A DNA stretch of 64,000 nucleotides from Eudorina sp. 2006-703-Eu-15 (taxonomy: Eukaryota > Chlorophyta > Chlorophyceae > Chlamydomonadales > Volvocaceae), in contig BDSI01000082.1 of NCBI GenBank assembly GCA_003117195.1, positions 310,001 to 374,000 of the forward strand. The letters are read 5' to 3'. Shown piece by piece: positions 21,717 through 35,400 of this stretch. Under the pieces are notes generated by a model. That model was not told the origin of the DNA. It did not search any database and saw nothing but the letters and a program-made list of their open reading frames with translations. The first letter of the stretch is position 1. Every line of letters starts with the position of its first letter. The translations under genes and the position numbers were made by a program.

Positions 21717-24700
21717 CTAGAACGAGACATCCATATCTAGCATTTCCAGGATGTTCAGCAGCGCCTCACGGGCGTCGTCCAGGGCGTCCATCAGCGAGGC
21801 CATGTCCACGCCCAGGTCCAGCTCGACACCGTCCTGTAAGTCAAGAAGGTCGGGCGGAGCAACGTACGTGGCGGGTGGTCTATTAGGCAGCCTCATCACC
21901 CCTGCCCACATCAGACATGCAACAGCCCATGTATATATGCCTGAGGATCTTACATCCGTAACACTCATACGTATATACTATCACAATATTACTTTAAATG
22001 TAAGTGTATATACATGTATTATATTGCATATTTATCGATTATTGTCATCATTACTATTTAAAATAAAATGATATTATTATTATCATTACTTATTATCATA
22101 AATATTATAGCGTAATACTACTAGCATTATGACGTCTAGTACACACTGCATGCATGTCATCATCATGCACGCGCGCCTTCCCAAGCATGTATCTATGCTA
22201 TAGATGTAATCCATCATCACGCACGATCATCATCTGCCGCCGCACCACGCACACCGACGCGCAGTCATGATTATTACCAAGTCATTTGGGTCTACTTGCC
22301 ATGTAGTCGCCAATGAACTCCTGGATGTTGTGGCGTTGGGTCTCCACATCAGCCGCCATCTCCGCCGGCGCATTGTCCAGGCTATACCGCGTTAGCAGGC
22401 CCGCGATGCGGCGGTTCTTCATCGTCCCCGATATCTTAGAGCCGCTGCGGACATACAGCCGACAAAGGGACGGGGTCCAAAGCCGCAGCATCAACCGAAT
22501 CCGAAGTGATGGATGCCGCCTCACCCCGGACCACATGGCATTATGCATTTCTCGCTCAACACAAACATATATACATATAAAAATTATATATCCATCCACT
22601 ATGCACTTTGATGGCATAATTTAGAACGGATGATAATGAACAATAATGTGGATATATCATAACGATAAAAATGTTAATCGATATTAGTAATAAAATAATA
22701 TTATATTAATATCAACAATGATAGTAATGGTGTTACACGCACATGAAGAACGCATACTGGATCACAAGCACGCAGGTGGGCCTATTATTATGAGCGAAAC
22801 CGGTATCTATCTCGGCATCAACGTGTGGTTGGCCCGCCAGGGCGGGTACGTATGCAGCGCCTGCATATGTATGTGATGTTTGTTAGGGCGCCAGGCTGCA
22901 TGATGATACGGCACCGCTGATCCCGGCTAGCATACATGCATGTGGGCTGCATGCAAGAATGAACGAACATACGTGTCCGCAGTTGAAAACATTCAAACAT
23001 CGAAAAAGGTCGTTCTCTCAGCAGAATAGGGTACGTTTACTCACAGAGCGCCGACGGCATCTTCCGCAATCTCCTCCATGTCCAGGTCGCTGACCCTGCA
23101 TGTATGCATGGGGGGCACAGGCAGGTCGGTTGCTTATTAAGCCCAACAAAATGATCAACGGACGGATTGCAAGCTTAAATAGACGGTGCAGTCTGTATAT
23201 ATGTAAGTGTGGGACGTGCGTGGGATGTGTGGGATGTGTGGGACGTGTTATGTTAGTTGCCAGCGGGCAGCCATACTAGCCATACGTCCATCCATCGAAC
23301 GAGTAATATTAACGAACATGCATAGGAAGCGATCCCGATATATGGTATGGCCCCGCTGGTGGCAATATTAATAATGTCATATTAGGTATTAATGCACAAC
23401 AGCTATCGATAGATGTGCATCAATTTGTTCCCATGCAACTGATGACTGGACGGAGTTAAAGCAAGGCTAGCAAGGCTACCTATTTATTATTCGTCCATGC
23501 ATGAATCATTTATCCTGCCTATCTATTGCGGTCGCACAGTACATTATGCAGTCGGTATCCGATCCCACAATTTTGATGTAAAATTGATTTTGATGTAAAC
23601 CTAATTGAATAATTGAATATGTAAAGGAGTTGCCCACTTACCCAGGACCCAAGACCGAAACCAGAGCCTCAGTCCCTTCTCCTTTGGACAGCGCTGCAAA
23701 CCCATCCGCCAGGGCTGCCATGGCCTTGGTTGCCTTGTCCAGGTCCTCCTTGACCCCTTGCACCAGCGTCTCGAGGAAGACATCCGCGTCGTCCGAGACC
23801 ATCCCGTCCGCCCCAGCAACCGCGCCAGATGCGTCGCGAGCGGCACTCAGCGCCGACTTGAAGCGGTCTACGGCGTTGCTAAGTGCCAGAATGGCGGCGG
23901 CCTTGGCGCCCTCCTTGGCCCTGCGATGTGACACGCAGGTGTGCAGCCGTGTCATGCATGCATGTCACGCACACAGAATCAGATAGAAATTGCGACAAAT
24001 AGTAAAATAAACCGAGCATGCATGCACGCAGCCCTACGTAGCTACCTGCTGCCTGCATGCTGGGCAGAGTATTCCTCGCTCGGCGCAAGCAAGGCATATA
24101 TACGTGTCAAATAGATTATGTATGTATCGCTCGCCCTGAACCATGCATGCATGCATGGTTCTGATTGGCAACTAACGAACGTGACGTCTGAAGGTAGGGT
24201 ACTGTTAAGGCATTATATACATTCCGGACTATCATTACTGGAGGTCGCCCGCCGTGAATAGGCTGGCGCGCAGCGGATAATAAGAAGAGGTAAGAAGGCA
24301 GGAATGCATTTGACATGAAGATATGCGTGAAGATATCCGCTCGCTGGATCATCATTCACTTACTTGGATTTGAGATAGAAATAATCAACAGGTAATAAAC
24401 CTTAGGTATGTTCGTTCTACTACGTACGGTACCTCGTGCCGCCTGCCCATACCTGTTGGTGTTCCCCATAGCTGCCAGAGAACTGAGGTCGAAGTTTTTC
24501 AGCGCAGCCTCGACCGCCGTCACGTCCGCTTGCAGCGCCTCCTCCGCATTGGCAACCACCTGACCCATGGCTGCCACAACGGACTCGCCTTCACACACAA
24601 TGTCAATCAGACCGCTGGAAACCCCTGACTGCTTCAGTATCTGGAGAGCAGATGCCATCGTCTGACCCACGGGTCCTGATGAGGCGAACCGTTTTGACAG

Positions 24701-27700
24701 CAGCTCCACAAAGCTGCAAGGAAGCACGTGATGAGAAACGGCCCCCCATCAGACTAATCAGACCAGGCAGGGAGCAGGTCGGACTTTAGCGTGTGCGTCA
24801 GTACGCATCAGCAGTGAGGTGCAGTGTGCAAATATTAACCCTGTTCTAGTCATAGATAAATAAATAAAACTAATCTTCTGTCAGACCTTTATCAATCTCG
24901 CTCACACACACACACACACACACACACACAGCCATATGCATCGATCGCTTGGTAGGTTGCATTACGCACGACATCCACTCACTTGATACCAAGTTGCATC
25001 ACGTCGCCGTCTGTCATTTGATCCAATTGTGCGTCGACCACTTGCAACACCCTTTCCGAGGTGGCGCTTACTGCTGCAACGCCTGCCTCGATGAACGCCT
25101 CGGGCGTCAGCTCATTGCTGTCGTACATTTGCTGGATCTGAGACGCAACGTCCCGTGCACCCTGTAAAAACGATTTCAGCAATTACTATTTCGTTTGGTG
25201 GCGGCAGGTACAAAGGACATCAGAAAACCATAACCTCTCGATCCCCAACCCCTCGGTCTTTAATCAGACGACTCGGTCTGAACCTGTGGCGTATAATATT
25301 GTATTAATTTTATAATATGCAATAATGCCAAGGGTAAGTTTGTACCCTTGATAAGGCAATTGTGGCTTTATTTTATAACAATATATATTCTACAGTAACT
25401 ATGATATATATAATAATAAGATATATATATATATATAATTATATTAATTCCCGAATAATGCGTAAGAAAGCACGAAAGAAAGCTCGAAAGAGAATCCCAT
25501 AATAACAATACGAAATATATTTGAAGTGTTTTATCATGCGTTATTTCGGTTGCTATATACACTTTATAATACAAAAATCGGCATATATGTTATATATATG
25601 TATCTTTTTGCGCTTTTGTGTTGCAGCGAACAAGCCAGCAAGCTTACTTGCGTGCTCATCATCGACGAGAAAATTCCGTTCGGTGCCTACCTTCTCCACC
25701 TCCTCACGGACGTCTGGTGGAAGCGCCTTGCCAAGCTTGCGCTCCCAAATGTCCACCACACCCTCGGAGCCCTGGGGGCGGGTGTATATATTTACTTCTA
25801 TGCGTATGTGTGTATAAATGTATGTGCGTACAACGAACTTCACATATAATAGCAGCTAGTATGTCGTGAAGATACGGTCGGCGTGTAGACGTGCTAGATG
25901 GGCATAAATATTTATCGACAATTGGTAGGTGTGTAGATGTAATTCTTTGCAATTTTGGGCGGGACCCCAGCGCGAAGCGCGTTCGGGGGAGCCCGCCCCC
26001 GAGGAGTACCCCTGTCCGTGCGTGTGTCCGCCGTGCGACGTGTGTCCATGGGTAACGGCCAAACGCTCATTATCCGCTAAACTAATTAGCAAGGTTTGTC
26101 ATATTAATTGTCCTCTATTGCCAGGTATCTTTGGTTTGGCAGACAAAAATTCTTTGCGCACAAACGGTCAAAGTAAAGCTCCGCGGTCTCCATGGACCCA
26201 GGTCAACGTCCACCCAACGCCTCTCGCGCTCATATTTATTTTAACAGTTAAATATTAAGATTAGGAGCAGGTGGCGCGTGCTAAATTGAACTTCCATACT
26301 GTTCTGATGTTTGAACATCAAAATGCCACCGACATCAAGATTTGCCTTTCTGTCTTGCCAGATGAATACAATTCAACAATGTGTATTGAATCAAAGTTTC
26401 AAGATGCAAAGGGATAGCACATATACCGAGTACCAACGAGTTCTCCAGTTCCAATGGCCGAAGTCCGGGTCTCACCGCGGCTTTTTCGCACCCTGCTTTT
26501 GCCTTACATTTGCTATGTAACTATTGATGGCAAACTTTAGAGGTTCACGTCTGCTGCGGGCGTGCAACTGAAGGGCTGCATGCTTGCCGACGGACCAAAC
26601 AACTACAGTTTCACGGCAAAACAAGAATGCTTCAAGTTGTTTTTTGATCATCTGCTTGACAGACGGATGTGGTAGTGCAGAGGCGTCTAGCGTTACGATA
26701 ATAATGCAGATGCGATGACCGCCGTTGCTGGCGGCGCGTAATGCAGGTTGGTTTCGGGGCTACCTACCTGCTTTAGCTTGCTCAATCTATGCACGCCAAT
26801 CCACCTTCAACATCAACGACACCCTCAATGGCACCCTTTCACTCTCTCACACTCTTGCGCGGTAACAGAGTTTCCGTTGTAAAGCAAGCGACCTGTACGG
26901 ATTGTAGGGGGCCCCGCCCTTTTTCCGGCTTCGAGGAAGCCGACCCCTACTTGTTTAGATATACATGATAACGCACGCAGCGGTCGTGCATGCGGCGACA
27001 CACACAACTTGCATGCGATACATATCTTTAGGAGCGCATGTAGCGCAGGCATCCATTTATTTCCCACGCACTCGTGCTTCGTTCACGCATCATACATTCC
27101 ATGGCAGCAGCAGCACTACTGACGCGTGCGACGACTGTGCGGCGGGGCTGCTGCTGTACATATACATATGTGTACATATGTATATATGTGTGGCGGCGCA
27201 GGTTGTTTTGTTCTCGTGATTTAAAGAAATAATGCATGTATACACACGCTACGCGACCGAGCGAGTCGTACCTACGTAGCTTGGGACAGCAGACAGCAGC
27301 TAGACATATATCATCAGGGTACATACGTAGATCGGATGTACGTATAGATGGGCTCACCTGCGTGGCCCGCCTTCCGATCTCCTGTACCAGGCTGCTCACG
27401 AGCACGTCCGGGTCTAAGCCCTGATCAAACACGCCCGTGTCCTCGAGACGGCGCACAGCTCTGGTCAGAGAAGCCACGCGTGGGCCAGCCCTTTCTTTGA
27501 GAAGGGCCTGCACAAAACAGACGGCAAGATTGTATAATAAACTGAGATAGCTGCAGGGAAATTCGTTAATTATTGATGTATGATGTTAATAATTGTATAA
27601 TAATATAATCACAAGAAAACATACAGCCCGCTAGCTCAGGTAAAGATTTATTATTGCTTTTTTGTTCGTGGTTATTATTATCTATCTAAGTTCATTCAGC

Positions 27701-29426
27701 TTACCAGAGCTCCTTGAAGCCCGTTGGTGTCAACGGCCTCCACCAACTGTGACGCCTTCTGGGCAGCGGCATCGACGCAGGCGTCGAGGTCTCGAGATGC
27801 GCGGCCACTACTCCCGCCACTGCGTGATGCGATGGGGCACAAGCGAGCAGGCAGCAACAAAGCAGTTCCAGACGCCGGAAATACGTCATACATGTCGGCG
27901 CCATTTATAAGCAAGTGTATGCGTGTTCCGGTTGTCGCCGTGCTTCCGTATGTACTGCCCGCGACGGCGGCGGCGCGCGGCGGGTGGCATCAAGGATGAG
28001 AGGATAGACACACATTGTGTTTTCACGCACGCATGGTCGATCTCACATACTACTACGACAATATCATTTCTATCTAAATTAGCGCGCGCAACTACTGCTT
28101 ACACTGCTGGATCTGCCTGAGGAACCGCCGCCGGCTCAGATGATGTAAGTGATGCAAAGATGGTCGTCTCGGCGAACTCCTGATGGCGGACGGAGGCCGT
28201 CGCCTGTATGTACGTATGTGGCGCCAGGCAGCCGCATGCAGCCGCAGTCGCATGCGGCCCCAACGAACCACATACAGTGGCATGCAGCCGCAAGCAAGCA
28301 GCCGCGCGCAATCGCAATCAGCCGCAATCAGCCGCAGCCACAGCAGAGAGATAGATGCCACAGCAGCAGGGAGCGAGCAACCACGCACAAGCAAGGCCCC
28401 CGTGAATTTTCGAAGATATTCATTCATCAGCAGCTAACAGCGAGCTCATTATCAATGTTATTATTGCCAGCCAATCAACAGGTAGGAACGTAGTCGAGGA
28501 CAACGAACCGTTTTATGCATGGCGGTAATAAGGTGAATATTCCGTCGGCGGTAAACATAAATTTTGTTATTCATGCCCGCATGCAATTCGTACGTAGCGA
28601 GGAGCTAGCTAGCTAGCAAGATAGGTCTGTCCATGTTGCTTGCGTCTGCTGTTCGGTGAGTCACGCACTCATCCTACCTGTAATACATAATATTAGTAAT
28701 CCTGTTCGTTTTCACGTATTTAACGCAAGTAACCAAGTAGCACGCACGCACGCACGTACCGTTGCGCACTTGCTCCCCACCGCAGCGCACGTGCGTCTCT
28801 TCATGCGCTCCAGGTTACGCTTCTCCGCCGCGACTTTGGCGCCATTTGTGTGCAGGCCCTGCAGCTTCTCCTTGTGCTGCGCGATGCGGTCTGCCACGAC
28901 CGCGCTGGCCATGCGCGTGACGGCCTTCACCAGGTCTGCCTCCGGGAGCTGGTCTTGGGTGGGCGGTGGGAGGGTCTCTGGCGAAATTTCTGCGATGCGC
29001 GCAAGCAAGCAAGCAAGCAAGATGGCCATCCACCCAGCCACCATCGACCCCTCAATCGGTCGCTCAAATTGATCCGAGGATGCTATCTATTCACTTACAG
29101 GCGGTCGAATTAATCAGCCGATCATCAGTACATATTAGTAATCCAACTATTAAGCGGTGACGAGATAGTGGTAGGTGCAAAGTCTCTCCATCCCCGGCCC
29201 GTACGTTCAACACACGCGTGACGCGTCGGGTTATTTATTTAAGACCGATGCGTATTATTTATAAATGAATATCCAGCTAATAATAATGCATTATATATAT
29301 AAAAATATCATAAAATATGTATGCACATACGTACCCGGCACTTTGTCAGGGATGCCATCAACGAAGTTCACGGGTGGCTCCTTGAACACCTGGACCTTGC
29401 CGCCTCGCGTGATGAATGCCACGAAC
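21717..29426 (-). CDS. Ankyrin gene exons 48-59: helical C-terminal region and stop
   Basis: Exons 29335..29426, 28760..28989, 28103..28134 (or a 14-nt version, 28103..28116), 27705..27819, 27358..27507, 25691..25771, 24983..25161, 24453..24713, 23642..23920, 23045..23095, 22300..22444 and 21717..21833. Peptides are long amphipathic helices (RFVAFITRGGKVQVFKEPP, LDACVDAAAQKASQLVEAV, AFIEAGVAAVSATSERVLQV, VELLSKRFASSGPVGQTMA, AILALSNAVDRFKSALSAAR), ending LDMDVSF before the stop. No known domain. The last intron has a GC donor (ATG|GCAAGT), which is the only reading that keeps phase. The intron after exon 27358..27507 holds TE-A copy 1. Confidence 0.85.
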
Positions 29427-32400
29427 CTACACACACACATTGATATACCGACGGACATGCACGTCATCGATGCCGACGGACGGATGTGCACACATACATA
29501 AATATTATATGTACGTATATATACATAATATGTATACATGTACATATATACATGTATATGTACATATATACATGTATATGTACATATATACATGTATATG
29601 TATATATACATAATTATATATACACGACGACCGACCACGGCGTCCCACATGCGAATGAAAGCGGCTGCGGGCATCCTTGCTGGCTGCCATTAGGTCCGTC
29701 CTTTGTTTGCTTGCCCCAGGTACATACTGATGACATACCCCGGTTCATCACGCATGGTGACAGGCCGCCTGCATGCTGCCACCAGAAGTATTTTACTCAT
29801 GTAGGAACGAAGATACGCCGTGCGTGATCTCGCTACGTACGCTCACTGCTGCACGTCGGTATTCATAAACTAATAATGGTCGGAACGGAACGCGGCCCCT
29901 TGCAGCAGGTGCGTGCACACATACACATGCGTGTGTGTTGGACAGCAACCTCATGACAGGCTTTATTATTAAAAACTACTAAAAATAAAACAAATGTTTT
30001 CATTCTGATGCTGGACGGACATGCAGGTCCAGCACGCAAGACATCTCAATGCCGACGCAGTGTTCGGCGGGTATATATACGCACGTTTATTTTGACCCGT
30101 TCATCCACGCATACGTTCTCGCTCGCAACCATGCGCGCAATCCCATGCATACGCGCATCGATGCATGCATCTGTACATCCGTGCGTACTCTTCCCCCACC
30201 TGTCGCTGATGAACGATTTGACGTCATCACATGTGGACGTCTGGCACAAGACAACTTGCGGCGTGGGAGATGAGGTGGGCCCGTGGCCGGCGGCCTCGGC
30301 ACCCTGTGGCGCCGAGAAGATCCATGCCGGCAGGAGGCCCCTCGCGACCTCATCAGCCGGTGTTGATGTCTGCTGGTTGCCGCCCGGAGCCGCCAGGAGA
30401 GGAACTGATTCGCTGTCGTTTGCAGCCACCGCCGCAGGGAGCGATCTGGGTGCGGGCGTCCGTCCAGTGTCCAGATATATAATACGGATCAGACGGTGGC
30501 ACAAACGAATGCGTACATACGTCGTCCATCATCAGAAAATAAGGAAGGGTTGGAGAATTTTGTCTCTCTATCTGGTAATTGACGTTACAGGCTGCTGAGT
30601 CTCAACTGTATATATACATCCCTGCCTACTACGTAGCAGCAGCAGATAATAATAAGTTGATATAACTCGACATGTAGGGCATACACGCTAGCACGGAATG
30701 AAATCATCTGCATTCTTGCGGCACGTACAGTGCGAGGTTTGCTACTAGGAGACATGCATGGATCGCCGCTGCTGTTCAGTTTATCCAGGTATTTATTGTG
30801 TAAATTGCTTGGGCATATGCCAACGTAACAATCATGCGGATACCCGTGTGCTGTGCGAGATGCAACACGCAAATGAACCAAGACGTAATCAATCTCCTGG
30901 TTTGATTACAGTAGTTTAAGTGCCGCTATTGAATACAGTAGTTTTAGTGAATACAGTAGTTTTAGTGCCGCTATTGAATTAATTGAATACAGAATTTTTA
31001 GTGCCGCTATTGAAGTGCATACGCGCACACTTACCTCTTGGTCATTACTTCGATGTAGCGGGTGAAGAGGGACGCCACTGCAGATCGCATATCAATCACG
31101 GGTGATGTGGCCTGTGGCGCTCTACCGCTGGCGGCAACACTTCCCTGCTGCTTCCCATCGATAAGTGCCTTATCCTTCGACAGCTGCTCCGCAATCTCCA
31201 TCACGGACTTTAAGTAGTATTGTGGCAGGAGACTCTGCAATTGTAGCGATTGGTGATGAACAAAGACAAAAGTGCATGATGATGTAGATGATGCTGGTGA
31301 TAACAAATAAAACGTAATAATAAAACAACAACAATAAAAACATAACATAACATAACAGAACTGGCATGGCATGATAATGATAATGATATGATATATAATA
31401 TGATATAATATGTTATAATATAATACAATACCATATCATATAGTATTTTATCAAAATCAATAATATATTTACCTAAAAAATATAAAATATATATTATTAT
31501 TGACATGGCATATATACTATTATATATTATTATATATATGACACATATAAAATCATATACTACAATATAGGATATACATATAATATAGTAACATTTATAA
31601 AAAATATTATTACTCATTATTCTATCACTATAATCGCTAACGCCCGTGTTAAGGCGACCAGCATTAATAGGATGCCATTCTAGCTTGTGAATGTTGCCCG
31701 CAACAAAAGCTTCGGCAAATTGATTTGAGTGCGTCATAGCGAATCTTGTTGCGTTGCCGCCATGTGGTTCGAGTCTGCTATGTAACCGACATCAAAATTG
31801 TTGTGCACTGTGCGAATGTCCATATCCATAATGTTCGCATATCCATAATTACCTGTTCCCATAACCATGCCCGTACCCGCCATGAATACTCACGTTGATG
31901 CCGAAGTTTAAGATGCTGGACTCAACCTCCGACATGAATTTCTTCTTGGCCTTTTCATAAGCCTTATGGTCAAGGGCAGTGTCCATGACCATGTACCTGC
32001 ATGCAGCCGTCCGTACGCAGCAGCACATAAATTTGTACCAGGGTCGTACCGGCGCGTGGCGTCACCCGCCGCCAGCAGCATGCGTGTGTCGGAAGGTGCG
32101 GCCCGGCAGGCAGCTAATAATACGAAGCCAACTCATGACGACACCGACGACAGAAAGCGATTCCACCCCGCCGGATCTTAGCTAGCGTGTGTATGTCATC
32201 CATACATGCTACAACTCATGACGGCATCCGTGCGTGTTATCCATGTCACGTTTGCAATCAACACGAGTGCACACCCGAAGTCGACGTTGCTCTTCAATGT
32301 CGCAATGTAGTTGACGACGCTGTCCAGCCAGACTGGGTCATTCACGACCTTGGGATCAATGTCCAGCCAGCGGTAGTACGACTTGCGGTGCAGCTCCGCC

Positions 32401-35400
32401 ATAACATCCACTGCCTGGCTTAAGAAGACGCCGTTGCCGTTGTCGAGAATGTCTCTGTTCGTTGATTTTTGTAGGTAGGATAACGATGCCGCCAGCAGAT
32501 GCCACCGTTTATATTACAGATTTACTGGGATTGTAAATAGCGATAACGGTCGCGCTTGCAGTGCGGCGAGCGAAATTTCAAGCAGGGCCTGTCGGACGTA
32601 ACTTGCACGTATAACATTATTGTCCCTAAAAGTGCTTGCCCATGATTTATCCACTACTTCAAGTCCTCATCAATGTCCCGAACAGTAATAAGACAATGCG
32701 AGCCGACAGTGTACACGCAGCTCTTGAGCCAGCCATGCGCGGAAGATGCAACAGGTCATCACAAATAAATGACAAGGCGTATGTTCATATCATACATGAC
32801 ATTTCCAGTTGTATGTATTTGTATACCTCATGAGGATGCTGGTCTGCTTTTCGGTTACGTTTATCGGCGCCCGCCAGTACAACATCACGTGGGCGCACGC
32901 CAGCGCCGGGTCACAATGCGCGATGGGCCGCTTCATCTGCAAGCAGATTGGGCGACAAACGATTAAGAAAGTGATATTAAGTATAACGAATATATACGAT
33001 TCGTTAACGGAGATCTTTGAAAGGTCATGTAGGAAGTTGCGCAAACTGGCTGGATCGATGGGGAACCTGCACACGCAGCAGCAGCAGCTCCGTCGGTCCG
33101 TCCATCCGCCTGATGGGGCTTACCATGTCCAGCAGAACCCGAATAATCAACCTGGCTGCAATGCACGGGTTCGGTGGTGGCAGGCCGGCAGCAGAGGTAA
33201 CACGTCACTAGCCATCCATCCATTGCTACTATGCATGTATGAGGACTTCCTTGTCCGTACATCAAGTAAGTAAGGTAGGTAAGACGGCAACCGTACACGC
33301 AAGCAAGCCCGTAGTGACGGGCGGCCACTTTCAATAATCTGCGTGCTGAACAAGAGGACGCCAATACGTAGGTAGTCCACCGACGCGCTTGCTGGTCGCA
33401 GCTACTTCCAGCCAGGTCCTCAGGGCGGCCGTCGCCTACATCCGAATCCCAGCCTTGCATCCGCCCAATAATACAGCTCCTATAAGCAATAATGTGTTAT
33501 TCTGTTAATCAGTAATTCCCAGCAGTTGCATTTCTTGGACCGACCTTCCTTCCTTACGTACCTGCCAGAGCAACGGCCTTCATAGCACCTTTCACCGGAT
33601 CGAGCATGGCCAAGGCATCGCCCGCCATTTTGTTAGCTTTTGCTGCTAACGCAACGGCTGCGCCACAGGACGGGTTTTATGCAGCACGGAGAGGTGGCAT
33701 GTGTAAAAAAGGGTGATGAGGAAATTGTATGTACCGCAAAATGATATATATTCATATAATTTTCGATAAAAACAAGAACCACAACAACGAAATATAATTT
33801 TATTATTTATATTTAATATAATTAGTATATTATCTTTGGTAACGTTCATATAGCCATTACATTCTCGCAAGTCACCGCACTTACTATATTACCATTTAAC
33901 TCTGCAATAGTTTGTTTTTTTATATAAAAATATGTGAGGGGGCTTTTGTAGCAATATCTTACCGTTCATCATTGGAATTGGTACATTTCGCAGATCTGCT
34001 GGGGTGTACGAGCCCAGGCTCCCAGCAATCATCCCCAGGATCAATTGGCCGAGAGGGTCCTTCGAAGAAGCCTTGTCCTGTGTGGCGGCATGCATGTGGG
34101 TATATATCCATGCTGAATCATCAATATTTTTGTTTGGGATGAACTATGTATATAGGCGGCGCCAATATCTCATTCCTGCAAACTCACACAGGATGCCAAG
34201 CGATCAATTGATCTATCGAACTGAGTTAGTTGCCTCCCAGGCCATTACGTATTAGCTAGGGAACCTGATAGATGTTGATCGATGAAGGCTCGGGACGCCT
34301 GATTGCTTTGGTTGATCTGGGTTGATTGTAAGCATATCTATACACGCACGTGGGTGCGTGCGGGCCCCTCCCTACTTAGCTACCTACGTATGCACGCCAG
34401 GAGCGCGCGCGACTCTGGCGGACTTGCTTGTATATATCTTTAATTCAGATTTTATTCCCCCTTCTATTGACTTCACTTAATTGTTTGCACGCAATTCGTT
34501 GCAGACGACGCACCGTCGGTTTCTTGGCCTCCAGCTTCGGGGCCATCCCGGCGCGCTTACCCTGCGAATGAGTAGTGCGGAAATGTTACGTAGATTGGCC
34601 ATGAGTCGCGGTAGTAATAATAAGCATGATCGTCAACGCACGCTCGCAGAACGAAGCTGACTACGAGCCACACGCACGTATGACAAAGCACAATCTGTTT
34701 CGCACAAGCATCGGACGGACTGATTGATGCGTGGCAATAGTGGCAACATGTAGGTGTCGAAGCAAGCTGGGCTTACCGCCTGGCCTGCCAACGCTGCCGT
34801 GATCATCACGCTCTTTTTGTCCGAGTACACAACGCAAGCCTCCTCCAGCTGCACGCATATTGGAACATGTACACGACTACACGTCAGTAATTTCTTAATC
34901 ATCAGGCAGCGGGTGTATAACAAGCGTTCCTTCTGGAATGCGTGCGTGCGTGCGCACCTACCGCCGCCTGCCTGCAGCAGCTCGACTGCAAATCGATTGT
35001 GGAAAGGCTGTAGCCTTACCTAATCCGTACAACAATGGCATACCACGTATACATAGGTAGTCCTACATTATTACATGAAACTAAGGCACACATCACCGTA
35101 AGCATCGATGTACGTCCACCCACAATGTGGTGATAGGTGAGCCGCTCGGACGTCGTGCCGTATGCCTGCGCGTTGGCGCGCGCGTACATGAGCGCTTCCT
35201 CAAGCGGCGACTTGGGCGCGTACTTTGCCGCGTCGGCGCCGCTGGCGGCGGCCCCGCGCTTCAGCAGCAGGAACGTGATATCCGCCAGGCCGAAGCGGCA
35301 GGCCAGGTGTAGCGGCGACACCCAGGGGTGCGGCCGCGTGAGGCCGGGGATCTCGATGCTGGACACGAAGCGCTTGATGCCCAGCAGGCGCTGCTTCAGG

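Noticed and set aside
26311..26520. Small gene starting MNIKMPPTSRFAFLSCQ
   Set aside because: The same frame recurs inside TE-A copy 2 with different breaks, and it is part of a repeated element without a recognisable product.
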